A stretch of 51,517 nt of DNA from RGIG9041 sp045612565 (GTDB lineage Bacteria > Bacillota > Clostridia > Oscillospirales > QAKW01): NCBI GenBank assembly GCA_045612565.1, contig JAZKZG010000079.1, forward strand, positions 1 through 51,517, in the 5' to 3' direction. A model generated the notes under the pieces. That model had not been told where the DNA came from and did not search any database. It was given only the letters and a program-made list of their open reading frames with translations. The position numbers and the translations under genes were made by a program. Position 1 is the first letter of the stretch. Each line of letters begins with the position of its first letter. Shown here in pieces: positions 35,990 to 44,220 of the stretch.

Positions 35990-37210
35990 ATGAAAAAAAT
36001 TGTAGCAATAACGTTGGCAATTGCCTTTCTTTTCGGTCTTTATATAGGTTCTGTGCCAAACGAATATTCATTTTTTGCAGATGATGCAATAAAAAGCGAT
36101 AACCCCACAATAACACTCGATGTCGGCAGTGCAAAAACTTCAACCGCAACAAACGCGCTCAGTGCGGGGCAGTATACCGCCAAGGTAAAACTCTTTGGAT
36201 TTTTACCAATAAAGACAGCGAAAATAAACGTTATCCAAAATAAAAAACTTGTACCGCTAGGTACAGCCTTTGGTGTAAAACTTTTTACTGACGGTGTGAT
36301 TGTTGTTGATATTACCGATTTTGTGTCGGGAGGCAATGTGTGTAACCCCGCTTTTGACGCGGGTATACGCGAAGGTGATATAATCATCAGTTATAACGAT
36401 GTAAAAATAAAGTCAAACGAAGATCTTATCGAACAGGTCAACCTCTATAACGGAACACCTCAGATTGCTGTTGTAAAGCGAAACAACCTTACGTTTGAAG
36501 CAAAGGTTACCCCTGTTGCCGATGACAGTGACGAAAGTTATCGTATCGGTCTTTGGGTACGTGACAGCACCGCAGGTATCGGAATGCTAACTTTTTATGA
36601 TAAAGAGCAGAATATTTTATCGGGTCTTGGTCATTCGGTGTCCGATAGCGATACGGGACTTATAATGCCTGTGTCAACAGGTGAACTTGTTTATGCTGAT
36701 ATCAAAGGCGCCGTAAGGGGCAAAAGTGGAGCGCCGGGTGAACTTGTCGGCTCGTTTTTAGACAATAAAACAATTGGTATTTTGACAACCAACACAGGTA
36801 CGGGTCTTAATGCAATATGTGTTTGCGAAGATTTTTTAGATATGCAGGAATATAATATCTCATTGAAAAAAGAAATCAAAACAGGTGATGCTAAAATTCT
36901 TTGTTGTGTTGATGGCAAAGAAGTAAAAGAATATGATATCAAAATCGAAAAGATAAATAATAATCTCAGTGAAACTAAAAATATGATTGTTAAAATTACC
37001 GATAAAGAACTTCTGTCAAAAACAGGCGGTATAGTAAGAGGTATGTCGGGCAGCCCCATAATTCAAAACGGGCGGCTCGTCGGCGCTGTCACGCACGTCC
37101 TCGTGGACGACCCCACCCGCGGCTATGGTATTTTTGCCGAGAATATGCTGGAAACGGCACAGGGTGTGGCAAGTGATACCTCGGCATCACGGGAAAAGGA
37201 CGCATCATAA
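35990..37210 (+). CDS. spoIVB: SpoIVB sporulation signalling protease (S55), chimeric 3' end
   Basis: A 406-residue serine protease. Secreted from the forespore, it triggers processing of pro-sigma-K in the mother cell (known from Bacillus). The membrane anchor spans residues 2-20, and a PDZ domain covers about 90-172. The catalytic domain has His215 in GLGHSVSDSDTG and Ser353 in GMSGSPIIQNG, in trypsin-like GxSGxP context. AAAGGATG lies before the ATG. From 37044, exactly at the Ser353 motif, base composition jumps from about 30% to about 69% GC in 80-base hand counts. The last 54 codons recur downstream as partial copies, so the 3' end appears to have been replaced by recombination. The tail (SASREKDAS) runs past the usual end. 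Confidence 0.95.
   Translation: MKKIVAITLAIAFLFGLYIGSVPNEYSFFADDAIKSDNPTITLDVGSAKTSTATNALSAGQYTAKVKLFGFLPIKTAKINVIQNKKLVPLGTAFGVKLFTDGVIVVDITDFVSGGNVCNPAFDAGIREGDIIISYNDVKIKSNEDLIEQVNLYNGTPQIAVVKRNNLTFEAKVTPVADDSDESYRIGLWVRDSTAGIGMLTFYDKEQNILSGLGHSVSDSDTGLIMPVSTGELVYADIKGAVRGKSGAPGELVGSFLDNKTIGILTTNTGTGLNAICVCEDFLDMQEYNISLKKEIKTGDAKILCCVDGKEVKEYDIKIEKINNNLSETKNMIVKITDKELLSKTGGIVRGMSGSPIIQNGRLVGAVTHVLVDDPTRGYGIFAENMLETAQGVASDTSASREKDAS
37044..37210 (+). repeat. spoIVB 3'-end repeat, copy 1 (functional)
   Basis: The segment from TGTCGGG to the stop encodes SGSPIIQNGRLVGAVTHV, then LVDDPTRGYGIFAENMLETA and a KDAS end. It is the first of four divergent copies that all begin at this same base. 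The displaced copies begin at 40031, 44214 and 48311. Confidence 0.9.
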
Positions 37211-37224
37211 ACAAAAGCAGACAG

Positions 37225-37986
37225 TTAGCGTGAATTGATATGCATTTTTGCATATTGCTTGTAAAATTCTGTTGGGGTGATTTTTTCGTGATATTTGAAA
37301 AACTTGAGAAAATATTTGTATTCTGCAAAACCTGACCGTGTGGCTATTTCCTTAAGTGGCAGGTCACCTCGCAACATAAGCCCTTTTATATGCTCTATGC
37401 GTTTGTCGTTGATATACTGCTTGATGGTTTTGGAAAAGTTTGATTTGAACAAACGATTCAAGTAATCGGCGTTGTAGCCGAATTGTGATGCAATTTGCAT
37501 TTCTGTAATAGCGGTGTGACAATTAGCCTCAATCCAAGCCGCTATTTTTTCGGCAGTGTGATTGACGGTTGGTTGTTTACTGTTTGAATACAGCTCAATT
37601 AAAATCAATCGCATCAAATAGTCCATGCCCTCCGATGTTTTATGCGTAATGTGGGCATCTAAAAGTTGACGAAGATACAAGGAAATGTTATATGGATTTT
37701 CTATTTTTCGGTGTTTGATATGGGGATCTATGTCGGGGCCTCCATACCAATGAAGCCAAAAAAATTCGGTGTTTGTGCTGGACCTATACCCGAAATGGCG
37801 TAGGTTTGGTTGCAAAATCAGGATTTCATCCGGTCTGACGTGATACTCCGTGCCGTTTTCGTTTATATAGACTTCGCCTTTGGTTACAAATATAATTTCA
37901 TAAGAATCTATTATACGGTCAGGGTGGATCCATTCACCGTGGGATATAAACTTTCCCGCACCACAGTTTTTTACATCTTCAAACAT
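37225..37986 (-). CDS. AraC-family transcriptional regulator, cassette 1
   Basis: A 253-residue activator. The N-terminal cupin-type ligand domain (about 1-140) includes YEIIFVTKGEVYINENG and ILILQPNLRHFGYRSS. The C-terminal double HTH (about 150-250) has MQIASQFGYNADYLNRLFK and LKEIATRSGFAEYKYFLKFFK. It diverges from the GH127 gene across 111 bases and most likely controls it in response to an arabinoside. Its 3' end lies only 14 bases from the spoIVB stop. AAAGGAG lies 13 bases upstream of its ATG. Confidence 0.92.
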   Translation of the reverse strand: MFEDVKNCGAGKFISHGEWIHPDRIIDSYEIIFVTKGEVYINENGTEYHVRPDEILILQPNLRHFGYRSSTNTEFFWLHWYGGPDIDPHIKHRKIENPYNISLYLRQLLDAHITHKTSEGMDYLMRLILIELYSNSKQPTVNHTAEKIAAWIEANCHTAITEMQIASQFGYNADYLNRLFKSNFSKTIKQYINDKRIEHIKGLMLRGDLPLKEIATRSGFAEYKYFLKFFKYHEKITPTEFYKQYAKMHINSR

Positions 37987-38097
37987 TGTCGGATTTTAAC
38001 TCCTTTTATACGTTCTGTGAGGTTGTTATTTGATTAGGCATTGTTTATATTAATTATAACAGATGGCTTCAAAAATGCAACTAAAAGGAGATTTTAT

Positions 38098-39879
38098 ATG
38101 AAAAATTTAAGTTTTGATTGCACAAAAATTAATAACGGATTTTGGAACTTTTATAATAAACTCAATCGAAAATCTATCGTAAAAAATGTTTATAATCGTT
38201 TTAAGGAAACAGGGCGCTTCGATGCTCTTCGTTGCGACTGGAGAGAGGGTAATCCTAATAAACCTCATATATTTTGGGATTCCGATGTCGTAAAGTGGAT
38301 GGAGGGAGTTGCCTATCTTATCGAGGAGTCAACCGAACCCGAACTTGAGGCTTTAGTCGACGAAATGATCGATGATATCGCCAAAAATCAAAGAGACGAT
38401 GGATATTTCAATTCCTATTTCTTGTCTGTTGAACCTTCAAAGATATTCACAAATCGTGATTGGCATGAGCTGTATTGCGTTGGTCACGCTATTGAGGCAG
38501 CTATTGCTTATCACAAAGCGACAGGCAAAGATAAATTCCTTAACTGCGTATTAAAAAATGTGGATATGATATACCGTGTTTTTATTGAGGAGCAAAGTGC
38601 CGATTTTGTTACACCCGGTCATGAGGAAATTGAACTTGCCCTTTTAAAGTTGTATGATTATATAGGCGATAAAAAATATCTTGAACTTGCAAGATTTTTT
38701 ATAAATCAACGCGGCAATAATGAAAAGGAAGAAAGAAATCCGCAAATTCAATCTAATTTACCGTTAAGAGAAGTGTCGGAGGCTGTTGGTCATTCGGTAA
38801 GAGCCTGTTACCTTTACACCGCAATGGCAATGTTAGCAAAGAGAGATAACGATGACAAGCTTAAAGCCGCTTGTAACAGAGTGTTTGAGGATATCGTCAA
38901 CTGCAAAATGAGTATTACGGGCGGTATCGGTGCGGACCATTCAGGTGAAAAATTCTCTTATAAATACGATTTGCCCAACAGCGATACTTATAACGAAACC
39001 TGTGCAGCTATATCATTGGCTATGTTTGCAGGTGCCATGCAGGAAACGGAACCAAACTCCCGATACGGAGATATTATAGAGCGCATATATTACAATGGTT
39101 TTATTTCGGGTGTTTCCCTTGATGGCGAAAAGTTTTTCTATACGAACCCGTTGGAAATTGACCGCAAAAAGTATGCTCGCAGTACATATCAACCTATCTG
39201 CGAAAGAGTAAAGGTGTTTGATTGTTCCTGCTGTCCTCCGAATGTTGTGAGAATGCTGGCTTCCATTCCTCGCTATATGTATACCGTTGACGGTGATACC
39301 GTATATTGTAATCAGTTTGCTGAAAGTGAAACAAAATTTCAGATTGGTGGCAAAGATGCCGTTTTAACCCAAACCACCGACTATCCGTGTAGTGGGAAAA
39401 TAACCTTCAAATATAAGGGCGAACCGACGACACTTTTTGTCAGAATACCCGACTGGTGTGTTGAATATGAGGGTGATACCGAAAACGGTTTTGCACGGTT
39501 TGAATTGTCTGATGGTGATAATGTAACGGTCGATTTGCCAATGGAGATTCACTTTGTCGAGGCAAACCCCTATGTGCAGGATAATTCGGGTAGATATGCT
39601 GTGCAACGTGGCCCTGTTGTCTATTGCATGGAAGAGATCGACAATGGCGAAAACCTTCGTGATATCACGTTGCTCGAAAACAGCGAGAAGAAGGTTGTGT
39701 GCGAAGAAGGTATACCTGCGCCTGTCATTTATATGGGTGCCGAGCGCCGACCGGCTACAAATCAACTTTATAGTCTTAAAAATGATGAACGTGTTTCGTT
39801 TACCGCACGGCTTATACCGTATTTTTCATTTGCCAACTGCGAAGCGACAGATATGCTTGTCTGGACGATGGTTAAGTGA
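38098..39879 (+). CDS. Glycoside hydrolase family 127 (beta-L-arabinofuranosidase-like)
   Basis: The start MKNLSFDCTKINNGFW at 38098 follows AAAGGAG; a TTG start at 38041 would sit upstream of the ribosome binding site. The product is 593 residues, cytoplasmic. Barrel features include FWDSDVVKWMEG, YCVGHAIEAAIAYHKATG and SDTYNETCAAISLAMFA. The CSCCPPN motif has cysteines 376, 378 and 379, which in family 127 form the zinc site carrying the nucleophile Cys. A beta-sandwich C-terminus (about 400-593) contains VQRGPVVYCMEE. Known members release L-arabinofuranose from hydroxyproline-linked or plant arabinosides. It is regulated with the divergent AraC gene. Confidence 0.9.
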   Translation: MKNLSFDCTKINNGFWNFYNKLNRKSIVKNVYNRFKETGRFDALRCDWREGNPNKPHIFWDSDVVKWMEGVAYLIEESTEPELEALVDEMIDDIAKNQRDDGYFNSYFLSVEPSKIFTNRDWHELYCVGHAIEAAIAYHKATGKDKFLNCVLKNVDMIYRVFIEEQSADFVTPGHEEIELALLKLYDYIGDKKYLELARFFINQRGNNEKEERNPQIQSNLPLREVSEAVGHSVRACYLYTAMAMLAKRDNDDKLKAACNRVFEDIVNCKMSITGGIGADHSGEKFSYKYDLPNSDTYNETCAAISLAMFAGAMQETEPNSRYGDIIERIYYNGFISGVSLDGEKFFYTNPLEIDRKKYARSTYQPICERVKVFDCSCCPPNVVRMLASIPRYMYTVDGDTVYCNQFAESETKFQIGGKDAVLTQTTDYPCSGKITFKYKGEPTTLFVRIPDWCVEYEGDTENGFARFELSDGDNVTVDLPMEIHFVEANPYVQDNSGRYAVQRGPVVYCMEEIDNGENLRDITLLENSEKKVVCEEGIPAPVIYMGAERRPATNQLYSLKNDERVSFTARLIPYFSFANCEATDMLVWTMVK

Positions 39880-39883
39880 TTTG

Positions 39884-39903
39884 TTGGTCCTAATATAACA
39901 CGT
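39884..39903 (+). repeat. Degenerate cassette-end sequence
   Basis: TTGGTCCTAATATAACACGT resembles the intact end sequences at 40008, 44191 and 48288. It shares the preceding TGATTTG with the 44191 site. It lies 4 bases after the GH127 stop and is not followed by a spoIVB copy, so it looks like a decayed or alternative site. Confidence 0.45.
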
Positions 39904-39929
39904 ATAAACAAATTTTGATTTCCTATAAT

Positions 39930-39966
39930 GCAAAGAAATCGTGCCTATTTGGTGCGGTTTCTTTGC
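39930..39966 (+). terminator. Possible terminator after GH127
   Basis: 12-base arms GCAAAGAAATCG / CGGTTTCTTTGC (one G-U pair) with a 13-base loop. There is no U run after it, so its strength is doubtful. The 39880-40332 interval otherwise holds the cassette end, the spoIVB copy 2 remnant and a terminator. Confidence 0.45.
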
Positions 39967-40007
39967 GTATAAGTGAGAAATTGAAAACTATTGATATAAA
40001 AAAAGTG

Positions 40008-40037
40008 TTGGTCCTATATTGACACACTCGTGTCGGG
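40008..40037 (+). other. Putative recombination site (cassette end 1 / spoIVB copy 2 junction)
   Basis: TTGGTCCTATATTGACACAC, then TCG, then TGTCGGG. It contains the inverted repeat GACAC-ACTC-GTGTC (40021-40034). The left part is shared with sites at 44191 and 48288. The right part is the start of the spoIVB copy, the crossover point. Confidence 0.65.
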
Positions 40038-40188
40038 AAGCCCCATTATCCAGAACGGCAAAATAATTGGCGCCATAACTCACGTCCTCGTCGATGACCC
40101 CACCCGCGGCTACGGAATCTTTATTGAAAATATGATAGAAACATCAAGGCAAGTGACTAAGTAACAGGCAAAAAAAGACGCATCATAA
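40030..40188 (+). pseudogene. spoIVB 3'-end remnant, copy 2
   Basis: From GTG at 40030 it reads VSGSPIIQNGKIIGAITHV, then LVDDPTRGYGIFIENMIETS and RQVTK, with TAA at 40162-40164. In the same frame it continues QAKKDAS and a second TAA at 40186-40188, matching the KDAS end of copy 1. The first stop therefore looks like a later mutation in DNA no longer under selection. It has no promoter or complete protease. Confidence 0.88.
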
Positions 40189-40193
40189 ACAAA

Positions 40194-40229
40194 AAAGGTG
40201 TCGAAGTCAGAAGTGATTTCGACACCTTT
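40194..40229. terminator. Terminator after spoIVB copy 2
   Basis: Perfect 12-base arms AAAGGTGTCGAA / TTCGACACCTTT with a 12-base loop, 5 bases beyond the second stop of copy 2. It was probably carried with the spoIVB 3' end. Confidence 0.82.
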
Positions 40230-40332
40230 ACTTTATTCCAAATAGTATAACAATCAAAATAATTTCCTTAGGGGGTAGAAAAAATGATTGGAAAGAGCAG
40301 ATATACGCAGAACAATAAATTACTTTCTCTTT

Positions 40333-41139
40333 CTAATTTCTATGACTATTATGTAATGCGAAATAGTCGCTTGGTGTACAACCAAATTCACTCTTAAACA
40401 CACGATAAAATGTTCGTATTGAAGTGAATCCACTTTCCAATGCGCAGTAGGTGTGCGTATTTGCTCCGTCGCGCATAAGTTGCATGGCATTTCTTAAACG
40501 AAGAATATTTATATAATGGCTTATGCCGATGCCGAAAGTTTTTTTGAAATAGCGGGAAATATAGGTTTTACTGTAGCCAAATGCAGCCGATAGCGAATCC
40601 AGCGTTATTTCTTTTTGGAAATTTTCATTTAAATAAAATAGAATTTTTGAAGACAGTTCTGTATCGTTAGCACCTTCTTTGTTTTCTAAAAAAAGATTTT
40701 CTAATACTATTCCTAAAATAATATACAAAAATCCGCGATGCTTAACTTCATTGTTACTTTCTGCCCTAAGAGCATTTAAAAAGAATTTAATTTGTTTTAC
40801 TGATGCTTCGTCACAAATAAAAGGGTTTTTCACCCTCTTTTTTTGTACAGCTAATGAAAACTCTCTGCAAATATCTGGCGGTATGACAAGAATACTGGAT
40901 GTTGAATTACCTATAGAACGAAACAGGTGAGCATCATAACTTAATGCTACGGCCATTTGATCTTTTTTTAACACTCGCCGTTCGGAATTAATACAAGCAT
41001 CAATTTCTCCTTCGTTCACGAAATAAAGTTCAATTTGGGAATGAAAATTAAAATGACATTGGCCGTCTATATTGTCATTAGTAATTTCCTTATATAACTC
41101 ATTACTACGTTCGCGCTCTATATCAAAATGTATGTGCAT
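40333..41139 (-). CDS. AraC-family transcriptional regulator, cassette 2
   Basis: A 268-residue regulator: N-terminal cupin-like domain (about 1-150, with IELYFVNEGEIDACINSE), and C-terminal AraC HTHs (about 165-268) with LDSLSAAFGYSKTYISRYFKKTFG and ALESGFTSIRTFYRVFKSEFG, ending TPSDYFA. GGAGG lies before the ATG. It diverges from the aldolase-kinase-dgoD operon across 134 bases, so it is the likely regulator of galactonate use. It is clearly a different protein from the AraC of cassette 1, not a duplicate. Confidence 0.93.
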   Translation of the reverse strand: MHIHFDIERERSNELYKEITNDNIDGQCHFNFHSQIELYFVNEGEIDACINSERRVLKKDQMAVALSYDAHLFRSIGNSTSSILVIPPDICREFSLAVQKKRVKNPFICDEASVKQIKFFLNALRAESNNEVKHRGFLYIILGIVLENLFLENKEGANDTELSSKILFYLNENFQKEITLDSLSAAFGYSKTYISRYFKKTFGIGISHYINILRLRNAMQLMRDGANTHTYCALESGFTSIRTFYRVFKSEFGCTPSDYFALHNSHRN

Positions 41140-41182
41140 AAATATCCTCCGAAAGCAAAAAATGACACACTGAGTTTGCTTT

Positions 41183-41216
41183 TTGACAAGATTGTGTCAA
41201 ATATTTGTACTATAAT
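41183..41216 (+). promoter_or_regulatory. Promoter and palindromic operator of the galactonate operon
   Basis: TATAAT lies at 41211-41216. The perfect palindrome TTGACA-AGATTG-TGTCAA (41183-41200) covers where the -35 box should be, and no good -35 at 17 bases is seen. This fits an activator-dependent promoter bound by the divergent AraC protein. Confidence 0.5.
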
Positions 41217-41273
41217 ACATAATAGCATAAAAAAAGGAAAAGTAAAGTTTTTATAAATGGGAGGTATTTTTAT

Positions 41274-41930
41274 ATGCGCGAAACAATTATAAACCAAATT
41301 TGCAAGCAAAAAATCATTGCAATTATTCGCGGTGTGAATGAGCAGGAAGCTATTGCTGCTGCAAAAGCCCTTTATGAGGGTGGGATAACTTTGGTTGAAG
41401 TTACATTTAATCAAAAATCACCTGAAACATTCATTGATACTGCTAATACCATCAAGTTGATCAAAGAACAAATGGGTAACAAAATGCTTGTTGGTGCGGG
41501 TACGGTTACCAGCGTCGAATTAGTGAAGATTGCTGCTGATGCGGGTGCTTCTTACATAATTTCTCCAGATACAGATGTATCTGTTATTAGTAAAACCAGA
41601 GAGCTGGGTTTAGTTTCCATTCCTGGTGCCTATACGTCTACAGAAGCAAAGATGGCGTATAACGCAGGCGCGGATTTTGTGAAGCTATTCCCCTGCGTTG
41701 GAGATGCTCCTGCATATATTAAAGCTATATGCGGTCCTTTGAATCATATTAGGTTTTTAGCAGTAGGCGGAGTTGACGAAAACAATGCTGTGGAATTTTT
41801 GAAGGCCGGTGCCGTAGGTGTTGGCGTTGGCGGAAACCTTGTGAATAAAGAATGGATAAAGTCCGGTGACTTTAATAAAATACGCGATGCGGCTAAGAAA
41901 TACGTTACTAATACTGATTCGTTTAAGTAA
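41274..41930 (+). CDS. eda: 2-keto-3-deoxy-6-phospho-sugar aldolase (KDPG/KDPGal aldolase)
   Basis: A 218-residue class I aldolase that splits 2-keto-3-deoxy-6-phosphogalactonate or -gluconate into pyruvate and glyceraldehyde-3-phosphate. The general-acid Glu42 is in LVEVTF and the Schiff-base Lys137 in ADFVKLFPC. GAGTVTS and AVGGVDENNAVEFLKAGAVGVGVGG complete the barrel. GGGAGG lies before the ATG. As the first gene of the operon before a ketodeoxysugar kinase and DgoD, its physiological role is probably DgoA-like. Confidence 0.93.
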   Translation: MRETIINQICKQKIIAIIRGVNEQEAIAAAKALYEGGITLVEVTFNQKSPETFIDTANTIKLIKEQMGNKMLVGAGTVTSVELVKIAADAGASYIISPDTDVSVISKTRELGLVSIPGAYTSTEAKMAYNAGADFVKLFPCVGDAPAYIKAICGPLNHIRFLAVGGVDENNAVEFLKAGAVGVGVGGNLVNKEWIKSGDFNKIRDAAKKYVTNTDSFK

Positions 41931-41941
41931 AGGAGAAAATC

Positions 41942-42964
41942 ATGAAAAGAATTGTTACGTTTGGTGAAATAATGATGCGTCTTAATCCCGAGGGATATAA
42001 TCGTTTCGTTCAGTCGGATAAATTTGAGGCGAGTTATGCAGGAGGAGAGGCTAATGTTGCGGTATCTCTTGCAAATTTTGGTTTAAATGCAGCTTTCGTA
42101 TCTAAGGTGCCTGCTCACGAGATTGGACAATGTGCCGTTAACGAACTCAGACGTTACGGAGTTGACACCGATTATATTGTTCGCGGCGGTGACAGACTTG
42201 GTTTGTATTTTGTAGAGAAAGGTGCTTCGCAAAGAGCGTCGAAAGTAATTTATGATAGAGCCGGTTCTGCAATAGCAAAGGCTACTGCTACAGATTTTGA
42301 CTGGAAAGAAATTTTCAAGGGAGCAGATTGGTTTCATTTTACCGGAATCACACCCGCTCTTGGTGGTGAATTACCATCAATATGTCTTGAGGCTTGCAAA
42401 ACCGCAAAAAAACTTGGCGTTAAAATCAGTTGCGACTTGAATTATAGAAATAAGCTTTGGTCTCGTGAAACAGCAAAAGAGATTATGTCTGAATTAATGC
42501 CTTATGTTGATGTATGTATTGCCAACGAAGAGGATGCCAAAGATGTTTTCGGCATAGAAGCGGAAGACACCGATTTAAATGCCGGAAAGGTAAACCACGA
42601 CGGATATATCAGTGTTGCCCGTCAGCTAACCGAAAGATTTAATTTTGAGAAGGTAGCAATTACTCTTCGCGGCAGTATCTCTGCATCTGTTAATGAATGG
42701 GCGGCTATGCTATACAGTAATGGTAAATCGTTCTTCTCTCCTAAGTATAGTGTTCATATCGTTGACAGAGTAGGCGGCGGTGACAGTTTTGGTGCTGCAC
42801 TTATTTACTCGTTGCTTTCTGATTATGATGAGCAGAAGGTTATCAATTTTGCAGTTGCATCATCCTGCCTCAAACACAGCATAGTGCACGATTTTAACCT
42901 TGTCTCCGTAGTCGAAGTTGAAGCACTTGCAAACGGTAATGCTTCAGGACGAGTTCAAAGATAA
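41942..42964 (+). CDS. kdgK: 2-keto-3-deoxy-sugar acid kinase (PfkB family)
   Basis: A 340-residue ribokinase-fold kinase. It starts MKRIVTFGEIMMRLNPEG, with YAGGEANVAVSLANFG as the sugar-binding N-terminal signature and DRVGGGDSFGAALIYSLL carrying the catalytic Asp of the PfkB C-terminal motif. CDLNYRNKLW also fits KDG kinases. It would phosphorylate 2-keto-3-deoxygalactonate (or -gluconate) from DgoD. In E. coli this step is done by the unrelated-type DgoK, so this is a non-orthologous replacement. AAAGGAG lies before the ATG, 11 bases after the aldolase. Confidence 0.92.
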   Translation: MKRIVTFGEIMMRLNPEGYNRFVQSDKFEASYAGGEANVAVSLANFGLNAAFVSKVPAHEIGQCAVNELRRYGVDTDYIVRGGDRLGLYFVEKGASQRASKVIYDRAGSAIAKATATDFDWKEIFKGADWFHFTGITPALGGELPSICLEACKTAKKLGVKISCDLNYRNKLWSRETAKEIMSELMPYVDVCIANEEDAKDVFGIEAEDTDLNAGKVNHDGYISVARQLTERFNFEKVAITLRGSISASVNEWAAMLYSNGKSFFSPKYSVHIVDRVGGGDSFGAALIYSLLSDYDEQKVINFAVASSCLKHSIVHDFNLVSVVEVEALANGNASGRVQR

Positions 42965-42994
42965 AATTATGAAAAAATATATGGAGAATTATAA

Positions 42995-44143
42995 ATGAAA
43001 ATTACAGAAGTTAATACATATCTTGTTCGTCCCCGTTGGGGATTTGTGAAAATCGAAACCAATGCAGGCATTGTCGGTTGGGGCGAGGCGGTGCTGGAGG
43101 GGCACGCTGCGACTGTTTTGGCCTGTGTGCAGGAATATAAAGATTATCTCATCGGCAAAGATCCTGCCAATATTGAGGGTCTTTGGTCCACCATTTACCG
43201 TGCTGGATTCTACCGCGGCGGCGGTGTGCTGATGAGTGCACTGTCAGGTATCGACCAAGCCCTTTGGGATATTAAGGGTAAGGTTTTCGGCGTCCCTGTA
43301 TATGAGCTTATGGGTGGTAAGTGCCGCGACAGGTTGAAGGTCTATTCGTGGATTGGCGGTGACCGTCCGTCTGATGTAGGAAAAGCTGCAAAAGAAAAGA
43401 TGGAGCAGGGTTTCAAAGCCATAAAGATGAATGCCACAGAAGAATTACAGATGATTGACAGCTACGATAAAATTGATGCAGTTTTAGAGCGGGTTGCCGC
43501 TATAAGGGAGAACTGCGGCAAATATTTCGGTATAGCGATAGATTTTCACGGAAGAGTGCATAAACCTATGGCAAAAGTGCTGGCAAAAAAACTGGAAGAA
43601 TTTGATCCCATGTTTATCGAAGAGCCTGTCCTGTGCGAAAATATGGAGGCGTTTCCGGAAATTGCTGCCGCCTGCTACATTCCAATTGCTACAGGAGAAC
43701 GGTTGTTTTCCAGATACGATTTTAAGCGGCTTTTACAAATCGGCGGTGTGGATATCATTCAGCCCGACCTCAGCCATGCGGGTGGAATTACCGAGGTCAA
43801 AAAGATTGCATCTATGGCGGAAGCCTATGATGTTGCCCTCGCGCCCCATTGTCCCTTGGGGCCCATTGCTTTGGCGGCGTGCTTGAACGTGGATGCTACC
43901 AGCTATAATGCAGTGATTCAGGAGCAGAGCATTGGTATTCATTATAATGTTGGCAAAAGTGTGCTTGACTATGTTAAAAATCAAGACGACTTTGCGTTTA
44001 CAAACGGCTATGTAGATTTGCCGAAGAAGGCGGGACTTGGCGTAGATGTGAACGAAGAACTGGTAATTGAAGAAAATAAAACACCACATAATTGGAAAAA
44101 TCCCGTTTGGTATCACGCTGATGGATCAGTAGCAGAGTGGTAA
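42995..44143 (+). CDS. dgoD: D-galactonate dehydratase
   Basis: A 382-residue enolase-superfamily enzyme (mandelate racemase subgroup) that dehydrates D-galactonate to 2-keto-3-deoxygalactonate. It aligns by eye with E. coli DgoD along its whole length, with the same numbering at Asp183 and His185 (DFHGRV), Glu209 (FIEEPV) and His285 (APHCPLGPIALAA). GERLFSR supplies a further metal ligand. It ends HADGSVAEW as in DgoD. Base composition is visibly richer in G+C and codon choice differs from the preceding kinase gene, so it may have a separate origin. GGAG lies before the ATG. Confidence 0.95.
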   Translation: MKITEVNTYLVRPRWGFVKIETNAGIVGWGEAVLEGHAATVLACVQEYKDYLIGKDPANIEGLWSTIYRAGFYRGGGVLMSALSGIDQALWDIKGKVFGVPVYELMGGKCRDRLKVYSWIGGDRPSDVGKAAKEKMEQGFKAIKMNATEELQMIDSYDKIDAVLERVAAIRENCGKYFGIAIDFHGRVHKPMAKVLAKKLEEFDPMFIEEPVLCENMEAFPEIAAACYIPIATGERLFSRYDFKRLLQIGGVDIIQPDLSHAGGITEVKKIASMAEAYDVALAPHCPLGPIALAACLNVDATSYNAVIQEQSIGIHYNVGKSVLDYVKNQDDFAFTNGYVDLPKKAGLGVDVNEELVIEENKTPHNWKNPVWYHADGSVAEW

Positions 44144-44190
44144 GAAGAGCATTGCGTGTACCTGGCGAAGTATGATTTTTGATTGATTTG

Positions 44191-44220
44191 TTGCTTCTAT
44201 ATTGACACACACGTGTCGGG
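44191..44220 (+). other. Putative recombination site (cassette end 2 / spoIVB copy 3 junction)
   Basis: TTGCTTCTATATTGACACAC, then ACG, then TGTCGGG. The inverted repeat is GACAC-ACAC-GTGTC (44204-44217). It differs from the other two intact sites by two or three bases in the left part. Confidence 0.65.

Larger units (their letters stand above)
37044..40030 (+). mobile_element. Putative integrated cassette 1 (AraC + GH127)
   Basis: Bounded by the TGTCGGG core inside spoIVB (37044) and the next TGTCGGG core at 40031. By the integration model it contributes the current 3' end of spoIVB, then an AraC regulator (- strand) and a divergent GH127 gene, and ends in the TTGGTCC...GACAC end sequence. 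No recombinase gene is inside. The cassette model is inferred from the repeats. Confidence 0.65.
40031..44213 (+). mobile_element. Putative integrated cassette 2 (AraC + D-galactonate catabolism)
   Basis: Lies between the TGTCGGG cores of spoIVB copies 2 and 3. It holds AraC (-), aldolase, kinase and dgoD (+), and ends in the TTGCTTCTATATTGACACAC end sequence at 44191. No recombinase is inside. The boundaries are inferred from the repeats. Confidence 0.65.

Noticed and set aside
40012..40045. TTGACA inside the cassette-end sequence as a promoter -35
   Set aside because: No TATAAT-like box lies 16-18 bases downstream in all three sites; the conservation is better explained by recombination.
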